64,000 nucleotides of DNA, taken from contig NZ_JAQIIX010000001.1 in assembly GCF_036946495.1 (NCBI RefSeq), positions 434,001 to 498,000 of the forward strand, read 5' to 3'. The notes beneath the pieces were generated by a model. The model was not told the origin of the DNA and did no database searches. It saw only the letters and a list, made by a program, of their open reading frames with translations. Shown here piece after piece: positions 1-8,127 of this stretch. This DNA comes from Mycolicibacterium neoaurum. GTDB lineage: Bacteria; Actinomycetota; Actinomycetes; Mycobacteriales; Mycobacteriaceae. Each line of letters opens with the position of its first letter. Position 1 is the stretch's first letter. The position numbers and the translations under genes were made by a program.

Positions 1-626
1 TCGCGTTCAAACCGCTCTCTCACGAAAACCGTTCTACTGCTTGTCATCCAGTGGAGAACTTTTCCGAGGCTGTAAACATCACTCGCTTCCTGAGCCGCGT
101 CGAGGCTTCCCGCACCGCACTCTGGCGCTGCGAAGGCCGCATTGCCGAACCCTTCCACTGTCGTGAGCATCACGCCAGATCCCATATCCGCGCAGATCCC
201 GAAGTCGACCAAGTACGGCTTGCCGTTCTGATCGACAACGATGTTGTCGGGCTTTATATCGCGGTGTACCACCCCCTGCGCGTGCGCATCATGGACGGCG
301 GTTACCACTCCTTGGAATCGTTCGAAGATGGCCCGGGGTTCAACAAGATCCGGAAGCGCGGTGAGATTCTCACCTACGTAGGCCGTCACGAGGTAAGAGG
401 CCTTTTCACCGATGTCGGCGTCCACGACGGCGGGGATATGAGGCGACTTCAACCGCGTCAACATTTCGATCTCGCGTTTGAACCGGTCGATCCGCTTGGG
501 GTTTTTGAGTCGCTTGAGTACCCACCCTGTAGACCTGTCGTCGCTATTACGGACCAGGAATGTATGCGCCTGGCCACCCTCCCCTAAGGTCTCGATTGTC
601 TCCCATCGTCCATATCGCTTTGCCAT
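1..626 (-). CDS. Ser/Thr protein kinase, C-terminus cut by window edge
   Basis: Reading the minus strand from ATG at 626 gives a eukaryotic-type kinase domain: a glycine-rich loop (GEGGQA, about residues 15-20), a candidate ATP-binding Lys at 39 (WVLKRL), the catalytic loop HRDIKPDN at 121-128, DFG at 141-143 and an APE-like AAPEC motif. The family phosphorylates Ser/Thr on proteins. The usual GT-x-x-Y-MAPE stretch reads GFGNAAFAAPE, so the activation segment is divergent. It lies 87 bp downstream of the Shedu gene on the same strand with no hairpin between, so the two are probably co-transcribed. The frame is open to base 1, so any C-terminal domain is unseen. The stretch is more A/T-rich than the rest of the window, suggesting acquisition. 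A defence role is inferred from the neighbour only. Confidence 0.85.
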   Translation of the reverse strand, partial: MAKRYGRWETIETLGEGGQAHTFLVRNSDDRSTGWVLKRLKNPKRIDRFKREIEMLTRLKSPHIPAVVDADIGEKASYLVTAYVGENLTALPDLVEPRAIFERFQGVVTAVHDAHAQGVVHRDIKPDNIVVDQNGKPYLVDFGICADMGSGVMLTTVEGFGNAAFAAPECGAGSLDAAQEASDVYSLGKVLHWMTSSRTVFVRERFER

Positions 627-713
627 GTGGACTATCCTCTCGCGCTCACGACGGCTGGGGTGCCGGGCTTGTCAGCAGCCGCGCAGCTATTCGAGCAAAT
701 TCGGTCCAGACGA

Positions 714-1976
714 TTAAGTGACGTCTCCCGCTGAGCGAACTGCAACCTCGACGTGCCATTCCGCGCGAGCGACGAGTTCGTCGAACGTGATGATTTCAGG
801 GTCATGAAGGTTTCGCCGGAATAGCTCGAAACTTCGAAATTGGTCGGGAATCGGCCCTCCCGCAGCACCAGTGAGTTGCGCGAGCGTTCCTGCGATCACG
901 AATGATCGCGGGCGGAGAAGGAAGGTGCCCGAGGGCAGTAGCTCACCGTCGGCTGATGTGTCCCGAAGGTATTCACCTATATCGCGGCACGCCAGGTGTA
1001 CAGACTGTTGGACTTGCACGACAGCTCCTGCAAGTTCTTTTGCTGGAGACCAACATCCGGATCGATACTCGCCTTCAAGTAACGGAGTGCGATGGTGTTT
1101 GATCTCAGCAAACGCCAGCGCCCGGATGACGCCGGCCGTGCGGAGCAATGCGTCAACCCTCTTACCGACGCCACTGACGCTTCGGCCGACTACGGTTTGT
1201 TCTAGTCGGTCGTTGTCCCATGAAGTCAGAAGTTGGCCGCCCAACCCGATCCCGAGAACCCAAGGATTTTCCTCGAGGAGGCTCTGCCACGCGCGTTCGG
1301 GACCGCCGGCTGCCCCTGCCGCCGCATCGAAAGCGGCATCGTCGGTTAACCAGCGCCGCATTGTTTCGGCCACGTGCTTTCGACGCTGGAGAGCAATAAC
1401 ATCGTCGGCTTCGGCATCGGTTTCGATGAGCGCGCGGAACCGTTCTGGGTCTCGTGAATATAGGTTGTGGAAGGCAGTCGGGTCGTCGAAGAGGTCACGA
1501 AGAAGTTGGTCGTCGACGTATACCGAACTGTCACCCTCAATGGGGACCATCTCGATCGCACGCAGCATGTCGATGAGACGAGTGGCTTGATCCCGATCGA
1601 GTTCGAGCACGGTTTCCAACCGCGTGGCATCGCCGCTTGTCGGAACCTTTTGGAGGCGCAGCTTTCGAACCGCGCCCTGTTCACGAGCAATTTGAAGTTG
1701 TAGTTGCTTTCGCCCGCCGGGCGTTTCGTACACCACTTCCCTTGTCCATTCACAATGTTCGTCGTCAGCTTGCTGCACCTCGTCAAACACGCGGTAGATG
1801 TAGCGGGATGGATGGCCAGCATCCCGCCCAAACTGTGCGAGGAAGCTCCGAGTCGCATACGTACGCGTTGTCAATCGCCCCTCGGCGTAGGTCACTTCGT
1901 TCGGCTCGGCCGGAACGTCAAACTCGAACGTAGGCACCCCGCTCCCCGAGCATTTTTCGGACCAGTTCGTCGGCAA
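714..1976 (-). CDS. sduA: Shedu anti-phage nuclease SduA (DUF4263)
   Basis: The C-terminal half carries the DUF4263 signature: ENPWVLG (residues 236-242), then a PD-(D/E)XK-like core with RVDALL (Asp275), AFAEIKHH (Glu291, Lys293) and a following AVVQVQQ helix supplying Gln. Known Shedu proteins are single-gene defence systems in which this nuclease domain cuts DNA and a variable N-terminal region gates activity. Here the N-terminal ~230 residues contain no domain I recognise. Start is uncertain: TTG at 1976 gives 420 residues; GTG at 1937, preceded by GGGGAG, would give 407. No in-frame ATG exists upstream before a stop near 2029. It lies immediately upstream of a protein kinase gene. Base composition is lower in G+C than the neighbouring chromosome. 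Confidence 0.85.
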   Translation of the reverse strand: MPTNWSEKCSGSGVPTFEFDVPAEPNEVTYAEGRLTTRTYATRSFLAQFGRDAGHPSRYIYRVFDEVQQADDEHCEWTREVVYETPGGRKQLQLQIAREQGAVRKLRLQKVPTSGDATRLETVLELDRDQATRLIDMLRAIEMVPIEGDSSVYVDDQLLRDLFDDPTAFHNLYSRDPERFRALIETDAEADDVIALQRRKHVAETMRRWLTDDAAFDAAAGAAGGPERAWQSLLEENPWVLGIGLGGQLLTSWDNDRLEQTVVGRSVSGVGKRVDALLRTAGVIRALAFAEIKHHRTPLLEGEYRSGCWSPAKELAGAVVQVQQSVHLACRDIGEYLRDTSADGELLPSGTFLLRPRSFVIAGTLAQLTGAAGGPIPDQFRSFELFRRNLHDPEIITFDELVARAEWHVEVAVRSAGDVT

Positions 1977-2503
1977 CTCTACCGTCGTGGCGACCCACCG
2001 CGAGGGATTCGTAGGGTGCTGCGGGATCTATCTAATTCTGTAACCGTCGAGACATAGTCCTGAGATCAAGACGGCTCGTCGACGGAGGTAAACCGAAATC
2101 GGCGGCGATGCACCTTTTCAGTTGATCGCTGCGCTGCAGTTCAGCGCCCTCCAATGGCGTTAGTCCTTTGCAAACTGACAGCATCCGCACTTAACAACGG
2201 GCCGTCGAGCCAGACCGCAAGACTGCCACCGATTATTGATCCTCACTCCAGCACTAGCTGGCGAGCGACAGCCGCCCCAGACTTCTGACCGAGGCGCACC
2301 TAGCGCACCTGCCATCCTTCAAAGGACAGCTCCGTGACATTGCGCGACCGTTCGCCGCGCCTGAGCCTTGCCGGCGGCCGGACCGGCCAAAGGCGCGGCA
2401 CTCACCCCTGTCCGACCGCACCCAGCCTATTCGTCACTGTGACGTTTTAGGGAAGCGGAATCAGCTGCGGCGCAACGGCGCCCATCAACCGTGCATGGTT
2501 ATC
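1977..2503. other. Intergenic stretch, no gene seen
   Basis: About 530 bp between the Shedu gene and the reductase at 2504-3166. No frame on either strand carries a convincing protein, and I see no tRNA, IS end or obvious direct repeat that would mark an integration site. It probably contains the promoter of the Shedu-kinase unit and may be a decayed junction between the acquired segment and the core chromosome. Confidence 0.5.
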
Positions 2504-3166
2504 TCAGCCTCTGGCGTTCCAGACGAGCGGTGCCTGGTGGATCCACCTGGGATCATCGACGGTGTCGACGAGGAAGGCAGCAAGATCGGCACGGTTGATG
2601 CGCGAGCCTGGTTTGTCAGTTCCGCGCACCGCGGCCCGGACAGGTCCACCGGCCGGCTTGTCGGTGAGCGCGACCGCCCTGACCAGAGTCCAGTCGGTGC
2701 CGGAGGCACGCACAACCTCATCGACTCCGTTGTGGTCGATGAAGCCGGCCTTGATATTCGAGATGTTCACGAAGAATCTGGCGAACGGGCTGATCCGATT
2801 CCAATCGTCGCCGGCACCCATTGAGGAGTTGACGACGATCCGGCGGATGTTCTGCTCGGTCATCACCGCCAGGACGTTACGAATCGCATCGGTCATGAAC
2901 ATCGGCGGGCTGACGGCCTTGGCCCACGGGTTGTCGGATGCGCGCGAGTTGTTGAGCGTGCTGATCACCGCGTCCGCACCCTGAGCGGCCTGGCGGATGT
3001 CGTCGATGTTCGACGGTGAGCCCGCGATCAGTTCGACGCCGTCCGGGGCGCGAACGGCGTCGGGGTTACGCACCAGGGCCCGCACATGATGGCCACGTGT
3101 CACGGCATGCGCGAGCACATGGACGCCGGTGCGACCGCTGCCGCCGAGGACAAGCAGATTAGTCAT
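2504..3166 (-). CDS. NAD(P)-binding atypical short-chain reductase (NmrA/SDR-like)
   Basis: A 220-residue Rossmann-fold protein. The N-terminus MTNLLVLGGSGRTG contains the dinucleotide-binding GGSGRTG motif; the central VNSSMGAG stretch and the overall length match atypical SDRs that use NAD(P)H to reduce or sense small substrates. ATG at 3166 is chosen because GGAGAA lies eight bases upstream and the Rossmann motif follows at once; a longer frame to 3223 adds a non-homologous-looking tail. The MarR gene at 3269-3730 lies about 100 bp upstream on the same strand, so this reductase may be its target. The substrate cannot be predicted. Confidence 0.8.
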   Translation of the reverse strand: MTNLLVLGGSGRTGVHVLAHAVTRGHHVRALVRNPDAVRAPDGVELIAGSPSNIDDIRQAAQGADAVISTLNNSRASDNPWAKAVSPPMFMTDAIRNVLAVMTEQNIRRIVVNSSMGAGDDWNRISPFARFFVNISNIKAGFIDHNGVDEVVRASGTDWTLVRAVALTDKPAGGPVRAAVRGTDKPGSRINRADLAAFLVDTVDDPRWIHQAPLVWNARG

Positions 3167-3268
3167 GTGTTCTCCGTTTCGATGGGTCGCGCGCCAGTCA
3201 TGCGAGACGCAGCAGCGTCCCAACCTTTTACTTAATGGACGAATGCATATGGCTGAGGTGGAGCCATA

Positions 3269-3730
3269 TCAGGTGCTGGCCCGTGCCAGCCGCGCGGCGT
3301 TGGCGTTGAGTTGCTCGAAGATCGGTCCGGCGACATACAGCGCAAGCCGTAACGCTTCTCGATCGCTCGCCGTCAATGTGGACAGAAGAACTTCGAGCTT
3401 TCCGTTGTCCTCGTCGCGTAACCGATTCAGCAGCTCTCGCGCATGATCGGTGACGGCGACGATGGTTGCGCGGCCATCGTCGGGGTCGGCTGCACGAGTT
3501 ACCAACTCGCGGCGTTCGAGACGCTGAATCAGCTGCGTCATCGCCGGCTGGCTTATGCGGATGACCTCGGTGAGCACCGTGAGCCGGGTCGGGCCCTCGA
3601 CGCTCAACGTGTGCAGCACCTCCATCGCGGACACGCTGAGTTCTTCGCGATTGAGCAGATGCCGAGTCGCCAACAGTGCAGACTGCCGAACGGCTTCGGC
3701 AAGCCTATCGATACCGTCGCCTGCTGCCAT
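3269..3730 (-). CDS. MarR family transcriptional regulator
   Basis: A 153-residue winged-helix protein. The recognition region ISQPAMTQLIQRLERRELV and the wing DPDDGRATIVAVTDHARELL are typical of MarR, whose members usually repress their own gene and neighbours until a phenolic or oxidant ligand binds. The ATG at 3730 is favoured because starts at 3745 and 3748 fall inside a perfect palindrome that looks like its operator; the start is not certain, since GAGGA sits unusually close to 3730. It is followed on the same strand by the SDR gene, the likeliest regulated partner; the acyl-CoA dehydrogenase gene lies on the other side and ends towards it. Confidence 0.8.
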   Translation of the reverse strand: MAAGDGIDRLAEAVRQSALLATRHLLNREELSVSAMEVLHTLSVEGPTRLTVLTEVIRISQPAMTQLIQRLERRELVTRAADPDDGRATIVAVTDHARELLNRLRDEDNGKLEVLLSTLTASDREALRLALYVAGPIFEQLNANAARLARAST

Positions 3731-3736
3731 GTCCTC

Positions 3737-3763
3737 AATATACATCATGGTGCTATGTATATT
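3737..3763. promoter_or_regulatory. Perfect inverted repeat, probable MarR operator
   Basis: AATATACAT (3737-3745) and ATGTATATT (3755-3763) are exact reverse complements separated by nine bases, so half-site centres lie 18 bp apart, a spacing suited to a MarR dimer. The site is immediately upstream of the MarR reading frame and is strikingly A/T-rich in this GC-rich DNA. Binding by the adjacent regulator is inferred. Confidence 0.7.
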
Positions 3764-3824
3764 CTCGTGAAGAGTGGATGGCGCGGTGATCACGCGTCCT
3801 GTCGGCGTCGAATACGCCGTGCTG

Positions 3825-5036
3825 TCAGCGAATTCTGATACCGGAGATGGCTCGAGAGATCACCAGCCGCTGAATCTCGGAGGTTCCCTCGAAGATGGTG
3901 TAGATCTTGGCATCTCGGAACCATCGCTCGACAGGATGCTCACGGCTGTAACCAGCGCCACCCAGGATCTGCACAGCCCGTTCGGTCGCCCACACGGCCA
4001 CTTCGCTGGCCTTGAGCTTCGACATCGAACCTTCACCGGCCTCAAAGGCTCTGCCGGAAGCGGCCATCCACGCTGCGCGCCACACCAACAGCCGAGCGGC
4101 GTCGATCTCGGTACGCATGTCGGCCAACGCAAAGGCGATGGCCTGGTTGTCGATGATCGGACGGCCGAAGGCATTTCGTTCTTTGGCGTAGTCGAGAGCG
4201 TATTCGTAGGCGGCCCGCGCGATGCCCAGCGCTTGGGCACCGACGATGGGACGAGTGAACTCAAAGGTGCTCAACGCGTTCTGAGTGCCGGTGCGCGTGC
4301 CTTCCCGCGCACGCGCCAGCCGCTCGTCGAGCCGATCCTTTCCGCCCAGCAGGCAGTGTCCGGGCACCCGGACATCGTCGAGGAACACGTCAGCGGTATG
4401 CGAGGACCGCAGCCCCAGCTTGAGGATCTTGCGATTGCCGACCAGCCCCTTGGTGCCCTCGGGGATCACGAAGGTGGCCTGTCCGCGGGACCCCAGCTCG
4501 GGATCCACCGAGGCGACCACGACGTGGACCGCCGCCACACCCCCGTTGGTGATCCAGGCTTTTTGCCCGTTGAGCACCCATTCGTCGGTGGCCTCGTCAT
4601 AGCGGGCCCTGGTGCGCAGCTTCGACACATCCGAGCCGGCGTCGGGCTCGGACACGCAGAACGCCCCGACCTTCGGGTCGGACTTGTCGCCGAGACACTG
4701 CGGGCCCCACTCGGCGAACTGCTCGGGAGTTCCCGCGGACAGCAGTCCCCCCAGTGCGAGGTTGGTCCCGAACAGCACCATCGCCGCGCCGGCGTCCCCC
4801 CAGAAGAGTTCCTCGGCAACCAGACACAACAGCAAGCCCGTGGGGTCGGCGAAGAACTGGTTGAGCGCATCCCAGCTGTACAGTCCGATATCGGCTGCCT
4901 CTTTGAGCACCGGCCACGGAAGTTCCTCGCGCTCATCCCATTCCGCGGCGGCCGGGCGCAGCACGTCGGCGGCGAAGCCGTGCACCCACTTCTGCAGATC
5001 GCGTTGTTCCTCGGTGAGATCCAAGTTGAAGCCCAT
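3825..5036 (-). CDS. Acyl-CoA dehydrogenase
   Basis: A 403-residue FAD flavoenzyme that would introduce a 2,3-double bond into an acyl-CoA, passing electrons to ETF. The sequence shows the N-terminal helical domain, the FAD-contact motif AFCVSEPDAGSD, WITNGG in the beta domain, LGGAGYSREHPVERWFRDAK, and IFEGTSEIQ, whose Glu is the usual catalytic base. ATG at 5036 is preceded by GGAA at a suitable distance; a TTG at 5048 is possible. The gene begins 29 bp after the NTF2-like gene on the same strand, so the pair is likely an operon under the divergent PadR regulator. Substrate chain length cannot be read from the sequence. Confidence 0.9.
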   Translation of the reverse strand: MGFNLDLTEEQRDLQKWVHGFAADVLRPAAAEWDEREELPWPVLKEAADIGLYSWDALNQFFADPTGLLLCLVAEELFWGDAGAAMVLFGTNLALGGLLSAGTPEQFAEWGPQCLGDKSDPKVGAFCVSEPDAGSDVSKLRTRARYDEATDEWVLNGQKAWITNGGVAAVHVVVASVDPELGSRGQATFVIPEGTKGLVGNRKILKLGLRSSHTADVFLDDVRVPGHCLLGGKDRLDERLARAREGTRTGTQNALSTFEFTRPIVGAQALGIARAAYEYALDYAKERNAFGRPIIDNQAIAFALADMRTEIDAARLLVWRAAWMAASGRAFEAGEGSMSKLKASEVAVWATERAVQILGGAGYSREHPVERWFRDAKIYTIFEGTSEIQRLVISRAISGIRIR

Positions 5037-5065
5037 GTGCTGTTCCAATCGTCGAAGGTGGGTGG

Positions 5066-5473
5066 TCAGTTGGAGGCTGCCTCGTCGGCCAGCGCCTCGC
5101 GTGTGATGCGGTCGAACTGCTCGGCCATAGCCGCCGAGAGCGCTTTGGCCGCCGAGAGCGGTCGCACCATCACGGTGAAGTCGTCGATGAGACCGTCATC
5201 GTTGACGTGCAGAAAATCGCAACCGGCGATCTGCTTTCCGTCGACGACGGCGTTGAACACCAGCGCCGAGTCACGGCCGCCGGCGTCGTTGATCTCTCGG
5301 ACGTAGTGAAAGTCTTCAAACACCCGCAGTACCGCGCGCAGGATCGCCGCGGTGATCGCTTTCCCCGGATACGGCGCAAAGGCGACCGGACTGGTGAACA
5401 CCACATCGTCGGCGAGCAGATCCGCGATCGCCTGTTCATCGCGCGCCTCGACAGCCTGACGGAACCGCTGCAT
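5066..5473 (-). CDS. NTF2-like / SnoaL-type small protein
   Basis: A 135-residue alpha+beta-barrel protein of the nuclear transport factor 2 superfamily: FRQAVEARDEQAIADLLADDVVFTSP at the N-terminus and the strand pairs ALVFNAVVDGKQIAG and DGLIDDFTVMVRP later. Members include isomerases, hydrolases and ligand-binding proteins, so no reaction is assigned. ATG at 5473 has GAAGGG eight bases upstream; GTG at 5482 would leave no space for the ribosome-binding site. It is the first gene of a probable two-gene unit with the acyl-CoA dehydrogenase, and its promoter overlaps one of two inverted operator copies shared with padR. Confidence 0.8.
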   Translation of the reverse strand: MQRFRQAVEARDEQAIADLLADDVVFTSPVAFAPYPGKAITAAILRAVLRVFEDFHYVREINDAGGRDSALVFNAVVDGKQIAGCDFLHVNDDGLIDDFTVMVRPLSAAKALSAAMAEQFDRITREALADEAASN

Positions 5474-5489
5474 GCGGACCACCCTTCAA

Positions 5490-5573
5490 TAGTCACCAAG
5501 TTGAGTAATCGCCCATGACAGTAACCGCACTGTCGACGAGATGTTCACAAGCGACTAATCAACTTGTTGACTA
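5490..5573. promoter_or_regulatory. Twin inverted operator copies between NTF2-like gene and padR
   Basis: A 22-bp element at 5490-5511 recurs in inverted orientation at 5552-5573 with 19 of 22 positions identical. Each copy contains a smaller dyad, best seen in the second as TCAAC-TT-GTTGA. One copy overlaps the promoter of the NTF2/acyl-CoA dehydrogenase unit, the other lies just upstream of the padR -10 box (TAAGGT, 5581-5586). The arrangement suggests one regulator, probably the PadR protein, controlling both directions. Confidence 0.75.
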
Positions 5574-5592
5574 AGTGCTGTAAGGTCCAGCC

Positions 5593-6153
5593 ATGGCTCT
5601 TCGCGATGCGGTACTTGCCTCACTCCTGGAAGGTGAGGCATCGGGCTATGACTTGGCCAAACGCTTCAACCGCTCGGTGGCCAACTTCTGGACCGCGACC
5701 CCACAGCAGCTCTACCGTGAGCTTGAACGCATGGACGATCAAGGCCTTATCGAGGCACGCGTCGTCGCCGAAGGCCGCCGGCCCGCCAAACGGCTCTACC
5801 GCCTCACCGCGGCCGGCCGCGAAGCATTTCGCTCCTTCACCCGCGACCAGCCCACGCCCATTGCGATCCGTGATGATCTGCTGGTCATGGTGCAGGGCCT
5901 GGAAGCCGGTGACGTGACGACGATCCGCGATGCCATTGCCAAGCAAATTCATTGGGCAAGCGAGAAACTCACCGTTCTACAGAACCTCCAGGCGCGCATG
6001 CTCGGCGACCGTTCCGAGGACGACTACCTGGCGAGCACCGACGCCGCAGTGGGTCCCTATCTGACTCTGCTGCGGGGGATTACCTTCGAACAGGAGAACA
6101 TTCGCTGGGCCGAACGTGCCCTGGCGGTGATCGATCGCAACGAAAGCCCCTGA
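5593..6153 (+). CDS. PadR family transcriptional regulator
   Basis: A 186-residue regulator. The N-terminal winged helix begins MALRDAVLASLLEGEASGYDL and continues with TPQQLYRELERMDDQGLIEA and a basic wing (GRRPAKRLYRLTAAGREAF), the PadR pattern; the C-terminal half is the alpha-helical PadR_C-type dimerisation region. These proteins usually repress a divergent operon and respond to small ligands. The ATG lies exactly six bases after a TAAGGT -10 box, so the transcript is probably leaderless. It faces the NTF2-like/acyl-CoA dehydrogenase pair across twin operators, its likely regulon. It converges with the hydrolase gene, leaving a single base between stop codons. Confidence 0.9.
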   Translation: MALRDAVLASLLEGEASGYDLAKRFNRSVANFWTATPQQLYRELERMDDQGLIEARVVAEGRRPAKRLYRLTAAGREAFRSFTRDQPTPIAIRDDLLVMVQGLEAGDVTTIRDAIAKQIHWASEKLTVLQNLQARMLGDRSEDDYLASTDAAVGPYLTLLRGITFEQENIRWAERALAVIDRNESP

Positions 6154-6154
6154 T

Positions 6155-7405
6155 TCACCGAGGCCGTCGGCAGCCACTCCCCTGGTCCGTGACCTCGAGG
6201 CGATCGTCGAGATAGTCGAAGAACCGTTGGGCTGCCAGTGCCCGCGCCATCGGCTCGCAATGACCGGCCGCCCCCTCCGCCCTGGTGAAGCGGACGAGGG
6301 TCTTCTCCCCCGGGATCATGTCGTAGAGCCGCTGGGGCTGCCCCGCGAAGTAACCCTCATCATCGGGGTCGCCGATCAGCACCGGTGTGGTGATCCGGGC
6401 AGCGAGTTCTGGCGTGATGCGATAACGCGCGGCCTCGCCGAAGGTGTCGAAAAAGCTCGCGCAACCATAGGGTTTGGCTCGCCATGCGAAGGTCCGCCTG
6501 GCGTGGGCCGGAAGCCGCTCGACCGCGGCGTCGAAGCCGGCCCGATCACCGCAGCGCAGCAGCTCCTTCAGCTCGGGCGAGAGCATCGCGTGCCACGCTT
6601 CGGACACGTCGACCACCCCGTCGTCGATGACGGCGGCGGCGAAGCGGTGCTCGAACGCCAAGGCCCGCGGCGCCCAATACCCGCCCTGGCTGACCGCGTA
6701 GAGAGCCACCCGCCGTGGGTCCACCTCCGGCAATCGCAGTGTGACATCGACAACCGGAGAAAGGACCTTCTCGAAATCTGGCCGGAACCCGACACCTCGT
6801 TCGAAGAGCATCCGTTGCTGCCCGGGCCCGTCGAAGAGCACGACGTGGTAGCCGCGCTCGGATGCCTCAGAACCGTAACCGGGCCACAGATAACTCGTCG
6901 CGCCGTCGGCTCCATTGACCATCACCAGGGTCGGCTTCTGACCTCCGCCCGCAGCCCGGAAGAACCAGCCAGGCAAAGTGGTGTCCTCGTACGGGATCTC
7001 CAACGGCTCGGGTGGGTTGTCCAGTAAGCGCAGATATCGCTCCCAGCAACGGCGGTAGGCGGAGAACGTGCGTAATCGCACCTGATCGGGCTCCGCGCAT
7101 CCGTCGGCCACCACGACGCATGTTGCGTAGTACGTCGCCGCGCGCAGTAGTGCATTCCGGCCACTGAGCCGATGGCCATTTCGCACGCAGTCGTCTCCGA
7201 TCGCAGCGACCCGGTCGGCGGTGGACTCCCATTCGCGTGCCCATGATGCGAGGTCGCCGTCGGTGATGCGGTCGACGGTCGTCAACGTTTCACCGGTGTC
7301 CGCCGCACGGGTGTAGACCCGCCCGAGCATTGCCCGGGTCATCGAGTTCATCACCGGGTCGGCGAAGAAGATCGTGCGCTGCCCCGCCTCGGGTGCCCTG
7401 TCCAT
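6155..7405 (-). CDS. Alpha/beta hydrolase (FrsA/DUF1100-like)
   Basis: A 416-residue protein with an N-terminal helical region followed by an alpha/beta-hydrolase fold: an oxyanion-hole region MVNGADG, the nucleophile elbow AVSQGGYW (Ser in GxSxGG context), an acid in the GDPDDE strand, and a C-terminal GHCEP supplying His. Such proteins are often carboxylesterases or C-C bond hydrolases; the substrate is not predictable. ATG at 7405 is preceded by GGAGAA; the much longer upstream frame has no such support. The gene is divergent from a TetR regulator with an inverted repeat between them, so it is probably repressed by that protein. Confidence 0.85.
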   Translation of the reverse strand: MDRAPEAGQRTIFFADPVMNSMTRAMLGRVYTRAADTGETLTTVDRITDGDLASWAREWESTADRVAAIGDDCVRNGHRLSGRNALLRAATYYATCVVVADGCAEPDQVRLRTFSAYRRCWERYLRLLDNPPEPLEIPYEDTTLPGWFFRAAGGGQKPTLVMVNGADGATSYLWPGYGSEASERGYHVVLFDGPGQQRMLFERGVGFRPDFEKVLSPVVDVTLRLPEVDPRRVALYAVSQGGYWAPRALAFEHRFAAAVIDDGVVDVSEAWHAMLSPELKELLRCGDRAGFDAAVERLPAHARRTFAWRAKPYGCASFFDTFGEAARYRITPELAARITTPVLIGDPDDEGYFAGQPQRLYDMIPGEKTLVRFTRAEGAAGHCEPMARALAAQRFFDYLDDRLEVTDQGSGCRRPR

Positions 7406-7456
7406 GTTTTCTCCGCATCGCCGTGGCCGCCACACCGGCCAACTCAAGAGATCAAT

Positions 7457-7506
7457 CCATTTCTTAACGACAATACACTTTAAGGAATGGAAAGCTCTCC
7501 TATAAT
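7457..7506. promoter_or_regulatory. TetR-type inverted repeat plus consensus -10 box
   Basis: CCATTTCTTAA (7457-7467) pairs with TTAAGGAATGG (7480-7490) with one mismatch and a 12-base spacer. A perfect TATAAT follows at 7501-7506, six bases before the GTG of the TetR gene. The repeat would cover the -35 area of the tetR promoter and lies upstream of the divergent hydrolase gene, so autoregulation plus hydrolase repression is the natural reading. Confidence 0.7.
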
Positions 7507-7512
7507 GAGCAG

Positions 7513-8118
7513 GTGGCTCAGCCAAAAACCGGCACGCAACGACGGCGCGGACCCGAACTCGAGTCGGCGTTGCTGCAGGCGGCATGGGACGAACTCGTCG
7601 AGGTGGGATTCGCAAAGTTGACCATGGAGTCCGTGGCCGCACGAGCCCGCACGGGCGTGGCGGTGCTGTACCGTCGCTGGGCCAACAAGGATGACCTGAC
7701 GCTTGCCGCGCTCGCGCATCATCGCGACAGCAATCCCGTTGAACTCCCCGACACAGGCAGCCTGCGCGGGGATCTGCTGGCCGCGCTGACGGGCATGAGC
7801 CGCACTCGCGCAGCCTTTTTCGCCATGGCCGCAGCGGCGGCATTCTCCGGACTGATGGCCGCCAGCGAGCTCACCCCCGCCGAGGTGCGCGATCGAATCC
7901 TGGGCGACCAACCGACGGAACGGATCAGGGCCATCTACCAGCAGGCCCACGATCGAGGTGAGATCGACGTGGACCAGATCCCCGCCGCATTGCTCACCAT
8001 GCCTTTCGATCTGGTGCGCCACGATCTGCTCATGGATGTCGAACCCGTTGCGCACGAACGCATCCGGTCCATCGTCGACGACCTGTTCCTGCCCCTCGTC
8101 GACCACTACGCGGGATGA
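7513..8118 (+). CDS. TetR family transcriptional regulator
   Basis: A 201-residue TetR protein: the N-terminal HTH reads LLQAAWDELVEVGFAKLTM then VAARARTGVAVLYRRWANK, with the TetR signature tyrosine-arginine turn. The C-terminal half is a helical ligand-binding and dimerisation region without a recognised inducer family. The GTG start at 7513 is supported by TATAAT ending six bases earlier, giving a leaderless message. The gene faces the alpha/beta hydrolase across an 11-bp-arm inverted repeat, its probable operator, and converges with the MDMPI-like gene. Confidence 0.88.
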   Translation: MAQPKTGTQRRRGPELESALLQAAWDELVEVGFAKLTMESVAARARTGVAVLYRRWANKDDLTLAALAHHRDSNPVELPDTGSLRGDLLAALTGMSRTRAAFFAMAAAAAFSGLMAASELTPAEVRDRILGDQPTERIRAIYQQAHDRGEIDVDQIPAALLTMPFDLVRHDLLMDVEPVAHERIRSIVDDLFLPLVDHYAG

Positions 8119-8127
8119 CGTTTCTGA

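Noticed and set aside
1977..2503. tRNA or attachment site next to the Shedu segment
   Set aside because: No cloverleaf, no tRNA 3' end and no flanking direct repeat could be found by eye.
3774..5306. Long open frame (510 codons) on the plus strand
   Set aside because: It is antisense to the acyl-CoA dehydrogenase and NTF2-like genes; its sequence is the low-complexity shadow expected in high-GC DNA.
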